A DNA stretch of 64,000 nucleotides from Plotosus lineatus (GCA_024760905.1 CM045733.1:35593501-35657500), one strand, 5' to 3'; positions 35,632 through 46,829 are shown, counted from the first letter of the stretch. Program-made: numbers and translations. The notes: generated by a model from the letters alone, not told the origin.

Positions 35632-35710
<79 letters not shown>
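35632..35710. repeat. (TA)n microsatellite
   Basis: About 79 bases of TA joining the M2 transposon to the Tc1-like element. Confidence 0.95.
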
Positions 35711-35716
<6 letters not shown>

Positions 35717-37254
35717 TTCCAAAAACGTTATGACACTATATAATTGTAAATAAAAATTGAATGCAATGATGTGGAAGTGCCAAATTTCAATATTTGATTC
35801 TCAATAGAACATAGATGACAGGGTCAAAAGTTTAAAGTGAGAAAATGTATAATTTTAAGGGAAAAATATGTTGATTTTAACTTTCACGGTGTAAATAAAT
35901 CTCAAAAAAGTTCTGACAAGGCCATTTTCATCACTGTGAGGCATCCCCTCTTCTTACAACAGTTTGCAAACGTCTGGGGACCGAGGAGACAAGTTTCTCA
36001 AGTTTAGAAATAGGAATACTGTCCCATTCTTGTCTAATACAGGTCTCTAACTGTTTAACTGTCTTGGGTCTTCTTTGTTGCACCTTCCTCTGTATGATGC
36101 GCCAAATGTTCTCTATAGGTGAAAGATCTGGACTGCAGGTTGGCCATTTCAATACCCGAATCCTTTTCCTACGCAGCCATGATGTTGTAATTAATGCTGC
36201 ATGTGGTCTGGCATTATCATGTTGAAAAATGCAAGGTCCTCTGAAAGTGACGACGTCTGGATGGGAATACCTTTCTGCATTGATGGTGTCTTTTCAGATG
36301 TTCAAGCTGGCCATGCCACACACACTCATGCCATCCCATACCATGACTGATGCAGGCTTCTGAACTGAGCGCTAATAACTTGGGTTGTCCTTGTCCTTTT
36401 TAGTCCGTCATGGGGTCCCAGTTTTCCATAAAGAACTTCGAATCGTGATTTTTATGACCTCAGAACAATTTTCCACTTTGCCACACTCTATTTTGAATGA
36501 CCTCTGGCCCAGAGAAAACGCCTATGCTTCTGGGCCCTATTTAGAAATGGCTTCTTCTTTGTACTGTAGAGTTTCAGCTGGCGACGGTGGATGGCACGGT
36601 GGATTGTGTTCACCCACAATGGTTTCTGTAAGTATTGCTGAGCCCATTCTGTGATTTCCCTTCCTGTTTGTGGTGCAGTGCCGTTTAAGGGCCCGAAGAT
36701 CACAGGCAACCAGTATGGTTTTTTGGCCTTGACCCTTACACACAGAGATTGTTCCAGATTCTCTGAATCTTTGGATGATGTTATGCACTGTAGATAATGA
36801 TAACATCAAACTCTTTTTAATTTTTCACTTGCAAACACCTCTCTGATATTGGTCCACTATCTTTATGCGCAACATTGGGGGAATTGGTGATTCTCTACAC
36901 ATCTTCGCTTCTGAGAGACACTGCCACTCTGAGAAGCTCTTTTTATACTCAGTCATGTTGCCAATGGACCTCATTAGTGGTACTTGGTCCTCCAGCTGTT
37001 TGTTATAAGTGCAATTCACTTTTTCACCCTCTTATTGCTTCTTATCACTACCTGTCCCAAGTTTTTGAGATTTGTTGACCCCATGAAATTTAAAATCAAC
37101 ATATTTTTCCCTTAAAATGATACATTTTCTCAGTTTAGACTTTTGACCCTGTCATCCATGTTCTGTTTGGGATAATATATTGAAATTTACTTCCACATCA
37201 GTGCATTCAATTTTTATTCACAATTTGTATAGTGTCCCAATTTGTTTTGGAATC
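35711..37254 (-). mobile_element. Tc1-like transposon copy 2, both inverted repeats present
   Basis: About 200-bp inverted repeats sit at the two ends (35711-35920 and 37045-37254). Both contain GGGAAAAATATGTTGATTTT or its inverse and CAATGATGTGGAAGTG-like words. The minus strand encodes a degenerate Tc1-family transposase: the helix-turn-helix STVHNIIQRFRESGTISVCKG near 36790, then WAQQYLQKPLWVNTIHRAI, and the C-terminal WPTCSPDLSPIENIWRIIQR at 36145. The frame is broken in several places and is not functional. Confidence 0.88.
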
Positions 37255-37255
37255 C

Positions 37256-37256
<1 letters not shown>

Positions 37257-37324
<68 letters not shown>
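37257..37324. repeat. (GT)n microsatellite
   Basis: About 34 GT units at the right end of the Tc1-like element. Confidence 0.96.
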
Positions 37325-37327
<3 letters not shown>

Positions 37328-37329
37328 CA

Positions 37330-38010
37330 CATAAAAAAGCTGGAAAATGGCTACGTGATAATGTTTCAATCATCAGTTGTTAACAGTTTTAGCCCATTTG
37401 TGTCAATGTTCATGTTGGTAGTTCTGAGATGCTTTTAAGCTCATGATAGTTGTAAAAAGTCCTGTCAGCCTCAACCAGTCTCTGATGCCTTCCATCTTCT
37501 CAGCAAGACGTCCACAGAACTGGATGCGTAATTTCTTTAATTTTACTCTATTGAGAATAGACCTGGGTACCAGATAGCTGCAATCGGCTGGCTGCTTCAT
37601 GGAGCGGCTGGCCAGCTGCTCAGCATGGTCATTTAGAAGAGCTAACGGCCTATGAATAAACATGGCTTAACAAAACATTTACCTAACAACAAAACATTAA
37701 CTTAATGCTTAACCTAATTGAAATGGTGGATTTTAGTCTTAGGAACGTCATGTGAGGGTCTTTTCCAGTCTTGTGTATAAATCTGTGAATGGCAACTACG
37801 TCAGCAAGTTTACATTGGAGGCAATCATATGCTTAATGATTTAAATCAGAGGCGCCTGGCTTTTTCAAAAAATAAAATATCAGCAGGTATAAAAGGTTGT
37901 GCAGAGGCATAAAAGAGAAGAAAGAAACTATAGAAGTGCTGTGGGCGAAAATCCCAGTAGACCAACACTTCCTGAGTTTCTCAAAGCAGTCCTGACATCA
38001 ACCACTTCAC
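37330..38010. other. Stretch without recognised feature
   Basis: An 86-codon minus-strand frame at 37403-37663 lacks any family motif. No repeat was named. Confidence 0.35.

Positions 38011-38014
<4 letters not shown>

Positions 38015-38053
<39 letters not shown>
38015..38053. repeat. (GT)n microsatellite
   Basis: About 19 GT units, roughly 500 bases upstream of ptprr exon A. Confidence 0.95.
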
Positions 38054-38056
<3 letters not shown>

Positions 38057-38228
38057 AAGACTGCTTTAATATGATTAATTGTGTATTAAAGTTGTACATA
38101 TGAAATCGATATTCTGGATGAATTGGTTGTCAATGCGTCTGAAGTTTACAATAGTACACTGAGGCCTGCAAGTATGAATTTTTTTCCAAAATGTAAACTT
38201 GTTAGGATAGTAGTACAACCACTTGCAA

Positions 38229-38230
<2 letters not shown>

Positions 38231-38285
<55 letters not shown>
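38231..38285. repeat. (CT)n microsatellite 1 upstream of exon A
   Basis: About 27 CT units, followed by a C-rich stretch. Confidence 0.96.
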
Positions 38286-38287
<2 letters not shown>

Positions 38288-38439
38288 CCTCCCTTTCACT
38301 CACGCGCACACACAGTGTAAAATGTTGGTGGGTGGTGTGTATTTTTTTTTTTTCAACAGCTTTTCAGGACTCACACACTGACACAGCTCTCTCTCCATTT
38401 GTGACATTTAGTGAGAGCAAGCCTGGTTTCCATGGTGAC

Positions 38440-38441
<2 letters not shown>

Positions 38442-38497
<56 letters not shown>
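38442..38497. repeat. (CT)n microsatellite 2, in the exon A splice region
   Basis: About 28 CT units ending 52 bases before the exon A acceptor. With the following CCCCCCCC and TCTGTCTGACTCTCTGCC it forms an unusually long pyrimidine tract. Confidence 0.96.
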
Positions 38498-38501
<4 letters not shown>

Positions 38502-38549
38502 CCCTCTTTCCACCCCCCCCCTCTGTCTGACTCTCTGCCTTACTCTTAG

Positions 38550-38663
38550 GCTTTGCAGGTGGATGTTCGGCAGTTGAACATAAGCCTCTTGCGGACGTTC
38601 CGTGAAGGCGTGGCTGCTGCCCTGGACATCTCACCACGAAGAGTACACATCAATCGTCTAAAT
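38550..38663 (+). CDS. ptprr: ptprr internal exon A: membrane-proximal ectodomain, first part
   Basis: This exon encodes 38 residues starting ALQVDVRQLNISLLRTF and ending RRVHINRLN. I recognise it as receptor-type tyrosine phosphatase R, a membrane phosphatase that binds and dephosphorylates MAP kinases; human PTPRR has a closely similar stretch (remembered, not searched). It lies in the lumenal/extracellular part and contains an N-glycosylation sequon (NIS). The acceptor is CTTAG at 38545-38549, after a long CT repeat and a C-run. The donor is GTAAGA at 38664. Both borders are phase 0. A second in-frame AG ends at 38558 (TTGCAG), so the exon could also start 9 nt later. I chose the first AG because the human protein keeps the residues LQ. 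The preceding exon was not found in the 38.5 kb upstream. Confidence 0.9.
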
Positions 38664-39227
38664 GTAAGAGAACAATGTTGAGTTACATCACTTTTTTTCT
38701 CTTCACTTTTAACTGTGATTTTCTGTGATTGTGCTTTTCTGTTTTGCTTCTGTTTACCTGTTTTTTTGTGCTCACAGTTGGCCGCTTTGTTCTTTGTTTA
38801 CATTTTTTTTTTCATCGCTGCAGGAAGCTCCTTCGTTACTTAACTCATATGTTTAATGAAACAAGTGTAAAACTCAACAAGTGTAAAAGTGAGCTGTGAG
38901 GAAAGCCTGAGTAGTTTTAGGGATGGGTGCTCTGCCGTGCTTTTTTCCTCATGAAACTCATAGTTGTGCTAAACACCATATGAGTATCAACTTTACTACT
39001 ATTTATAAAAATTGTTTTACAAGGAAGTTCCTTTTTTTGATTAATTTAAAGGATTGGCTGATTTTTCAAAATATTGTATTTATGTCAGTTATATTTCAAA
39101 GAACTGAGACAGACAATAAAAACAGTAGGATACACAAGTCCATACATGGACATATGATATGTGTACTGCTTACATTTCTATAAGTCATTCTATTGAGTAA
39201 ATCCACTACATGTGAAAATAACTACAA

Positions 39228-39230
<3 letters not shown>
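38664..39230 (+). other. ptprr intron A-B, first part
   Basis: It begins with the donor GTAAGAG. No element was recognised before the CT/TA repeats at 39233. Confidence 0.5.
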
Positions 39231-39232
<2 letters not shown>

Positions 39233-39282
<50 letters not shown>

Positions 39283-39287
39283 GTGCA

Positions 39288-39336
<49 letters not shown>
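39233..39336. repeat. Compound (CT)n(AT)n(GT)n(AT)n microsatellite
   Basis: Four dinucleotide blocks in a row. The last TA block is adjacent to the H-r SINE. Confidence 0.95.
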
Positions 39337-39342
<6 letters not shown>

Positions 39343-39343
<1 letters not shown>

Positions 39344-39702
39344 GTCTGTCTTCCTGTCTTCCTTTCTGCTTTTTCCCTTTTACTTGGGAGTCGCCACAGC
39401 GAATCATTTTGATTCGCACGTTTAATTTTGCAGAGGTTTTTACGTCGGATGCCCTTCTTGTCTGTCACAACCATTTTAGCAAGGGATAGAAACACGCTGA
39501 CGACTTTGCAGCCTACTCTTTAGGAAAGTCAGCAAAGGGTCTTTTACATGCCTCTCACCATAGACAGTGAGAGACATGGCCCGCCTTTGATAACCCAGTT
39601 AGCCGCACTGGGGGGACAGTGACAACCTTGTGGAGAGTGGGATTCGAACCCCCAACCTTTGGATCAGCGATCCAGCGCCCTATACCACTAGATCACCATT
39701 GC

Positions 39703-39706
<4 letters not shown>
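39343..39706 (-). mobile_element. H-r SINE, full length
   Basis: Complete minus-strand order: head (GGGGCAATGGTGATCTAGTG, box B-like GGGGGTTCGAATCCC), body, LINE 5'-region segment, LINE 3' tail. The 3' end carries short GACAGGAAGACA-type repeats. It is flanked by TA microsatellites, so the target duplication cannot be read. Confidence 0.92.

Positions 39707-39736
<30 letters not shown>
39707..39736. repeat. (TA)n microsatellite
   Basis: About 15 TA units next to the H-r SINE head. Confidence 0.93.
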
Positions 39737-39741
<5 letters not shown>

Positions 39742-39877
39742 AAAATAAAAGGACAGGACAAAGACTTTCTATTGAAACTCCATTTATCACTACAGATCTG
39801 TTTCGAGGGGTGGTGAAACCATCCTCTCTCTTCAGGTGATTATAGAAGAATAAAGAATTATATGAGTTTATATGTAG

Positions 39878-40146
39878 AGTTTGCATGTTCTCTTCATGCT
39901 TGCGTGGGCTTCCTCTGGGTACTCTGGTTTCTTCCCACATTCCAAAAACCAGCACAATAGGCTAACTGTTGCTCCTCATTGCCAACAGGTGTGAGTGTGA
40001 GTGTGAATGGTAGTGTGTTTTTTTCATTCAATGGTCTGATGAGCTGTCCACGGTGTACCTTGTCTTCGCTCACAGTTGGCTGAGATAGGCTCTAGCCTTC
40101 CTGTGACCCTAATTAGGATTAACTGGCTCAGAAAATAAACTAAATG
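39878..40146 (+). mobile_element. G-SINE, 5'-truncated
   Basis: It begins at GAGTTTGCATGTTCTCTTCA and continues through CTCTGGTTTCTTCCCACATT to the tail GACCCTAATTAGGATTAACT with GGCTCAGAAAATAAAC. Confidence 0.82.
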
Positions 40147-40149
40147 ATG

Positions 40150-40927
40150 AAGTTATTGACATGTATGGGTTTTTTTTTTGTTATTTTTATGTATTAATAA
40201 TAATTATATATTACAATATATTTATCATTAATATGTATTTAATATGTATATTACATATATTAATACATATAGTAATGTACTTTCTTTCTTTAGAATTACA
40301 CTTCTTATCTTATAACAAGTGTCATGACTCTATCATCAAAATCTGATACAAGTAATAAGAGTGATATATTTATTAACCACATTGTTATCAACTACTTCCC
40401 TTCCTGTGGTCACCCCCAACCCCCAAAAAATTTCTGACATTTTTTACGATCAGTTTCAGCAGTGTTGTCGTGTTTTAGTTTTATGGTGTAATGTGAACAT
40501 GATTGCAATAAATTTGAATTTTTATAGGTAACTTTCTAATGGGTAAAATGTTCTTGTTTTTCTCTTTCCTTCTCTTTTAAATACAAACTGATATTTTGTA
40601 TGACATTTTGCTCCTAAAGGCAATGTTGTAGATATAAGAGAGAGTAGTTGACAAAAAACAGAATGTGATACACTGCTCGTGCTCGTGCTCTTGGTTCCTC
40701 CAAACATTATTTATGAAACTTTTAGTTAAACTATTAATTAGACACTCACAAAAGTGTAACATATGACATACAAACAAAATACACCATGAATATACTGCAC
40801 GGACAGTTCTTTTATTTCTACCAGCCTCTGTATTTTATACTTTTGTTTATAATGTTAGATTTATATTCTTGTTCCTATTCTTGCGTTTTTTCCTGTTTCT
40901 TTATTCTTCATGATTTTTTTTTTACAG
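40150..40927 (+). other. ptprr intron A-B, last part
   Basis: AT-rich. It ends with the exon B acceptor after TTCATGATTTTTTTTTTACAG-type pyrimidines. No repeat family was recognised. Confidence 0.5.
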
Positions 40928-41077
40928 GAACAGAAAAATGGCATTGAGTTGTATGTGACGTCAGACAGAACTGGAGCTTTGGATTTGGTGTCCTCAGAGG
41001 AAGTAATCCGTTCACTCAACATCAACACCCTGCACAGAAGTCTTGGCTCTTTTGGCATCACCGAGGTTTCGGCTGAG
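40928..41077 (+). CDS. ptprr: ptprr internal exon B: membrane-proximal ectodomain, second part
   Basis: Fifty codons beginning EQKNGIELYVTSDRTGALDL and ending FGITEVSAE. The stretch SEEVIRSLNIN followed by SFGITEV is strongly PTPRR-like. Together with exon A it looks like a compact alpha/beta fold just outside the membrane, similar in layout to SEA-like juxtamembrane domains (inference). The acceptor is TTTACAG (AG at 40926-40927) and the donor GTTTGT at 41078. Both splice phases are 0, so the exon joins A and C without a shift. The reading frame runs on past the donor into intronic codons, but homology stops exactly at the splice site. The exon is separated from exon A by a 2264-base intron that holds one SINE pair. 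Confidence 0.9.
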
Positions 41078-41845
41078 GTTTGTTGGCAGCAGAACACCAG
41101 GGTTTTTATTCAACGCATACCTAGTTTTTATTTACTTATTAAATTTTTAAATTTAAGTAACATGCATTTGGGTGCATGTGTTTATACTCTGCAGGCTTTT
41201 TATCACCATGAAAGGTATTGAAATAAAAGGAAAAAAAATGACATTTTCCTTTTGAATCAGGCCGAACCATCAAAACAAGCTCACATTGTTCCTTGCTCTT
41301 AGTCTGAAGTTTCACATGAATAATAATGTTGTTTGTTGTATGCCCACGATGAAATACTTTCTACTGAACAGACATGTAAATTTTCTCTAAAGTGGCAAGT
41401 TAAACGATTTAAATGAAGCAATTAGTGCCTCTTCAGATACAAGCACTTTTGTGGAAAAGACCAGCATTGCTTAGCGATTAACGTAACAAAGATCAAAGGT
41501 GTTCAGTTTGATAAGCAGATTATTTTTTGCTAGAGAAAATCATTTACTTATCATACTCAGTTTAGACGCAAGTTCAAATATCCGTGTATTACCTCAGAGT
41601 TTTGGTGGAGGTTTTCTCATCACCAGTATTTGTTTTGTTCTTGTAAACAAAATCCTCATCACACCAGCAAATGGATTTTCAACAAACTTGGTGGGGACAT
41701 GACCCTTCAGGAGTCCCAGAGATGACTGGATTTTGGAACATTTAGGTCAAACATCAAGGTCAGCGCACGTCACAAACTTTTGGAGATAGGGCACTTTTAA
41801 ACCAGTACTATTACAATGAAACACTAATGGGAAGCCATATATGTA
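41078..41845 (+). other. ptprr intron B-C, first part
   Basis: No recognised element. The exon B frame stays open into the intron for about 47 codons, which is not homologous to PTPRR. Confidence 0.5.
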
Positions 41846-42000
41846 CAGAGGTACGTTGACTTATGAGTGTCCCTTATAACGCATTTTCCATGATACGAGC
41901 TTCGATCCCATCAAAAATCTGCTCCATCCAACGAGAAAAATTTTGATTTTTGAGCCCTACTGGGGAAATGACTTTTCCTGGCTGATTAGTCTCATATTGT
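41846..42000. mobile_element. Inverted-repeat transposon end fragment
   Basis: After TA the sequence CAGAGGTACGTTGACTTATG has the style of the CAGTGGTACC ends. Its nearest relative here is the inverted end at about 49690-49762. No opposite terminus was found. Confidence 0.5.
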
Positions 42001-42038
42001 TCCATGCGTATTCCTCCGCGCTGTGCTAACGTTTTGTG

Positions 42039-42343
42039 CAGTGCTTCTCAATTATTTTCTGTGACGCCCCGTCTAGGAAGAAAAAAACCCATTTCACACA
42101 CCCCCGAACGCCACACGCGCAACTATAGTGTTTACTGCACTTCATATTGTTTGCTCGGTGCTTTTTCCCTGCACCATAGCGCGACAATGAGAGTGCCACT
42201 ACCAACTACTGTAGTGCATATGCACTTACACTTAATTCTAGTACAGTATGGCAAAAAAGCATGTTACTCAGGGTCATACATGCCCCCCTGGCATCACACC
42301 ATGCCCCCCAAGGGGGGCACGCCCTATTATTTGAGAAGCACTG
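42039..42343. mobile_element. hAT-like short transposon with 8-bp target duplication
   Basis: The ends CAGTGCTTCTCAA and TTTGAGAAGCACTG are inverted. The 8-bp flanks GTTTTGTG and GCCTTGTG differ at two sites, a length typical of hAT elements. The 145-codon frame across it has no domain. A partial copy lies at 60108-60336. Confidence 0.72.
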
Positions 42344-42351
42344 GCCTTGTG

Positions 42352-43250
42352 GTTCACCACAAGCCTTTCCTTACTGGGCTTCTTTGTGCACCCGCACAAA
42401 ATTCTCCTCTGTTACGCACCACCTCCTGCCTGCCCACGTGACATCTTCGCTGCAATTGATCATCGGAAGAGTTAGTTGACTTATTGTTTATTCTTGTTTT
42501 ATTACTATTTATTATTGATTATTATTAATTTTAATGTACATGTATTATTAATAAATATTTATTGTTTTTACATGTTTATCTTTAATACATTAGGTCATGT
42601 CTGTGGCAGACTGAAGAGCATGTTATCACTTCAGTCAACTTTTTCTTCCTTGATGGCATGGATATAAAACGGGGACTCAAATAATGAAAGAGTGGTTCTG
42701 GAAGCATGAGAAATAATTTTCACTTATGTATTGTAACCCCAGAGACCTGACCCTAACCTTAACTAATGTCTTTAGGATGTTCTGGAGAAAACTTTATGGA
42801 GTGGATCAATTTCTCCATCATCAGTTTATGTTGGTTAAATAAAGAACCCAACTCGGGATGGAAATTAATGTTGTGATGTTGCTTTAGTTGTTGAAACAAT
42901 GCCATTACACACTGCAGTCAAGGCTACAGGTGGTCCAACAAAAGTATGAGGGTTTCAGACATTGATATTACATGACGATGCATATTTTGACTTGATAAAA
43001 TAATTATTTTCACTGACCACTTCAGCGCAATTCAGCAGACATTTCACTAATGTGCTGCATTCTAGTGTATTAATAATCAGAATGAAAAGAAGTTTCCATT
43101 TTATTGTTGCCAGTCTGTCTTTTCAGTAGGCTGACAACAACAACCATCACTTCTGGTGATTATTAGCTGCAACGGTGTAGGCAATCGGGGGATGAGGACA
43201 TGACATTGAATTTACGCCTGTTCCAAACTGGGGTTCAGATAAAACTTCAG
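42352..43250 (+). other. ptprr intron B-C, middle part
   Basis: No repeat family or gene was recognised; moderately AT-rich. Confidence 0.4.
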
Positions 43251-43253
43251 AGG

Positions 43254-43254
<1 letters not shown>

Positions 43255-43320
<66 letters not shown>
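43255..43320. repeat. (GT)n microsatellite upstream of the transmembrane exon
   Basis: About 33 GT units, 328 bases before the exon C acceptor. Confidence 0.97.
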
Positions 43321-43323
<3 letters not shown>

Positions 43324-43648
43324 GTGGGCAGGACTGGGGCGGGTGGGTTGAGCTTCCTGTCTCATTCCATATGTCAGAAAAAATTTATCTGAAGAGTGTT
43401 GTGCATGTTACTCCTTGCATCACCTGCAGACACCATAAGGATGCTTTTTTGTGGTGTGTGCTTGTAAGAGTGTGAGTACAAGTCCAGGCTTGGACTTGCT
43501 ACCCATGTTTGGACTGGTTGGTGAAATTTCAGACTTGCTCACACTTGCTGTTTGAGGTATGCTAGGCAAAGATGATTCTTTGAAGGATTTGTCATTCAGC
43601 CAGCATCGTGTTTAGGACACATCGTTTATATTTTTCTCTCTTCTCTAG

Positions 43649-43759
43649 AAGAATGTACTTCAAGGTCAGCATGAGAGGGACAACGTTTGGAGTAACGAAA
43701 GTTTCTTTGTGGTGGTTATCTTCCTCACTATCTTCATCATAATTGTCACCTGTTTAATG
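43649..43759 (+). CDS. ptprr: ptprr internal exon C: stalk and transmembrane helix
   Basis: Thirty-seven codons. The first half (KNVLQGQHERDNVWSNESF) is the extracellular stalk, with a possible N-glycosylation site at NES. The second half is a hydrophobic run (FFVVVIFLTIFIIIVTCLM) that forms the single transmembrane helix, completed by V-L-Y of exon D. The acceptor is TTCTCTAG (AG at 43647-43648) and the donor GTAGGT at 43760. The exon is 111 nt with phase 0 at both ends, so skipping it would keep the frame and remove the membrane anchor. A 72-base AC repeat starts 22 bases after the donor, a GT repeat follows at 43939, and another GT repeat lies at 43255-43320 upstream. Confidence 0.92.
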
Positions 43760-43778
43760 GTAGGTTTACCGCTTTTGT

Positions 43779-43781
<3 letters not shown>

Positions 43782-43842
<61 letters not shown>

Positions 43843-43853
43843 CACACACACAT
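43782..43853. repeat. (CA)n microsatellite just after the transmembrane exon
   Basis: It starts 22 bases after the exon C donor and is complementary to the GT repeats at 43255-43320 and 43939-44004. Confidence 0.97.
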
Positions 43854-43936
43854 GTTCGCACTTTCTCACAGTCTTATCTATGGATTCACTGTAATGAGGA
43901 TTGAGGATTGTGTAAAATTAGGCCGCCTTCTCGAAG

Positions 43937-43938
<2 letters not shown>

Positions 43939-44004
<66 letters not shown>
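43939..44004. repeat. (GT)n microsatellite downstream of the transmembrane exon
   Basis: About 32 GT units, 85 bases after the CA tract. Confidence 0.97.
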
Positions 44005-44005
<1 letters not shown>

Positions 44006-44009
44006 CATG

Positions 44010-45840
44010 GCCTCAAGTAAGATGTTGCCTAAGACTCTGAATATCCACCCACGCTTTGCACCTCTACCACTTCCTGCTTCACATGAATAATACATGCTTG
44101 TCTCAGAAGACATTATATGTTTCCGAGGGGTTTGAGCTGAAATCTAAAATCTCACATTAACGTCCTGAAAGGAACAGTGCAGACATTCACACAATTTTAC
44201 AACATACTTTTTCATTTTATTCTATGTTATTTTTTAATTGCAACATGTCAAGTGATACAACCGAGTACAATAAAGAAGGAGAGAACAAACGTGAAAAACT
44301 GTGATGATGCATGAGCAGCGTGATAGCAGAAAAGAGGTGCAGAGAGAGTGAAAGACCAAAAGACAGCAAGAGGTAACAGAAAGTGGAAAAAAAAATGTGT
44401 GGTTGTACTTGAGAGAGAGAGAGAGAGAGAGAGAGGAAGTTTGTGGTCGTGTCCCTTCAGCTTCTGGAGAACTCGGCTTTCGGTTTCAGTTGTGATCGAT
44501 GTGACATCTCCCATTCTTACACTGTGACTAGTTAACGTTCATTCTTGCTGCCTCCATCGATTCGTCTTAATGAACCTGTAGGATGACATTAGTGTCAAGC
44601 TGCTCAACTGCTCACCTGATTGGCTGAGATCCGTAAGCCCATTTCAAGTAAGCTGGAAGCTTAAATCCAGGAAGGTTTTTTCCTCCTCTCCTCTCTGCGT
44701 TTTGACAGTAAAGGGAACTTCCGGTCAGTGGTGCTCACCAAGGTAAGGACAGATTCATGGCTGAGTGTCGTTTTTGTAGAAGTTCTGAATATTACACACT
44801 CATAGTGAACAGTCTGTTTTGTTAAAGACAAATCAGTGTCTGAACAGAGACACATTTCGGCAGTATCTGTTAGAACTCGCAGAATTTTTATATCTTTTGA
44901 TAAATGCTGTGTTTTTTTTAATACACACGCCTTTCTCGCTGATAAAGAAGGGGACTGTCTGTCACTCTCTCTCGGAATGAAGCAATCTGCAAGAGAAAAG
45001 ATAAAATTTGTTGGATGAAGACATTTCAGGTTTAAGGATAAATAATATATGTTATTTCTCAATATGAGATTATTGTTGTATATAACAAATATAAGGTCAA
45101 ATGTAAGATCTTTATCATGACATTTTCTTTTTTGTTTAAAATAAACCATTTGATGCTTAAAATAAATGAAAAAATATCTAGAAACAGGCTTAATAATTTT
45201 CTATCTGTTTAGAAACTCAAATAAAGTGAAATATTCGTCGAATCTGCTGACATTTTAGTGATTTTCCCTGAGTAAAGCGTCAGTTTGTAACATGCTCCTC
45301 TTTAAGATGCTTTCAACAGGTGTTGCTTCATCAGTGTTACTCAATGGGAAGCTAGAAGCGTCAAAAATCATTTTCTTGAGCAAATGTGGAAGTGCTCAAC
45401 TGAAAGTGTGTTTAAAATTGTCAAATGGTGTTGAAAAGTGATAGTGTTTCAGCCAATACTGCACAGGCAGTCGAAACATTCATCTCAGTATCAGCAAATA
45501 GAAGAAAGGAGTTTTCAACAACAAGAATAATTCAACAGCATGACTGTGATTATATACACCATAATCCCAGTATTATTAAAGTATCCTAATCTAAAACCTG
45601 CACCATACCTTCCTGACCTGCATGTTATTTACTTCTGCTAAAAGAAGAAACTACAGATAAAATAAAAACAGTGGACCTCTGATACTGCACCTCAGCAAAC
45701 ACTGAACGTAATACCATCTTTGCAGGTTCATACACATAAATACTTCAGTAATCATGCTTTACCTTTAACCAGGCACCCTGACATAGCTACAGTTCCACAC
45801 TGCACTTATCATTTTTTCTTAATTCGTAAATTAGAAATAC
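44010..45840 (+). other. ptprr intron C-D, first part
   Basis: A (GA)n tract lies at 44412-44434. Minus-strand frames at 44248-44514 and 44661-45149 lack any family motif. No mobile element was recognised. Confidence 0.4.
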
Positions 45841-45841
45841 C

Positions 45842-46195
45842 CATTCATTTTCTGAACCTAATCCTAATTAGGGTTGCGGGGAGGTTGGTGCCCATCTCAA
45901 TCGACTCCAGGTGAGGGCAAGGTACACCCTAGACAGCTTGCCAGGCCACCACAGGTGCACTCACACAGACATTCATGTTCACACTCACACTAGGGGAGAA
46001 TTTGAACAGCCAATTAACCTACTGCTCATGTTTTTGGACTGTGGGAGGAAACCGCAATACAATACCCAGAGGTAACCCACACAAGCACGGGGAGAACATG
46101 CAAACTCCACACAGAAACGCCCGAGCTGGGACTCAAACCCAGGACATTCTTGCTGTGAGGCACATGGGGAAACCACTATACCACCGTGCTGCCTG
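45842..46195 (-). mobile_element. G-SINE, full length, minus strand
   Basis: Tail CATTTTCTGAACCTAATCCT, middle TTTTGGACTGTGGGAGGAAA, GAACATGCAAACTCCACACA, then a head with box B-like GGGTTTGAGTCCC (minus strand). A second head fragment follows at 46270-46340. Confidence 0.85.
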
Positions 46196-46269
46196 TTTTA
46201 CAATCATGAAAGTGGAATTATATTAAAATTCAAATCATTATAATGTGTGACGTTAATAAATAAAATATT

Positions 46270-46334
46270 GAACACCCGAGCTGGTACTCGAATCCAGGAC
46301 CTTCTTGCTCTGAGGCAGATATTCTAACCACTGT

Positions 46335-46340
<6 letters not shown>
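46270..46340 (-). mobile_element. G-SINE head fragment
   Basis: CCCGAGCTGGTACTCGAATC and CTTGCTCTGAGGCAGATATT match the head of the SINE immediately upstream. The rest is replaced by a CA repeat. Confidence 0.7.
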
Positions 46341-46367
<27 letters not shown>

Positions 46368-46487
46368 ATACAATAAGTATCATAGTGAAATACACTGTTG
46401 ATTTTTTCCAGCTTTCACCAAACAAAAAAAATTCACCCTGTTCATGTGAATAAAGGTGATTCTATGACATGAGAATTTAAAGATCAC

Positions 46488-46494
46488 ATACACA

Positions 46495-46550
<56 letters not shown>

Positions 46551-46582
46551 CACACACACACACATATATATACACACACACA

Positions 46583-46660
<78 letters not shown>

Positions 46661-46701
46661 TATACACACATATGCACACACACACACGCACACATGCACA
46701 C

Positions 46702-46762
<61 letters not shown>

Positions 46763-46790
46763 TATACACACATATGCACACACACATATG

Positions 46791-46824
<34 letters not shown>

Positions 46825-46829
46825 TGCAC

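Noticed and set aside
39630..39706. Possible functional tRNA gene on the minus strand
   Set aside because: Box A/B-like motifs are present but the head continues into a SINE body and occurs in many copies. The cloverleaf is not complete.
41078..41221. Read-through extension of exon B as coding sequence
   Set aside because: The frame stays open after the donor, but the residues do not resemble PTPRR and the next exon joins in phase at the splice site.
42004..42441. 145-codon plus-strand frame
   Set aside because: It runs through a short hAT-like transposon with 8-bp target duplication and beyond it on both sides, and has no domain.
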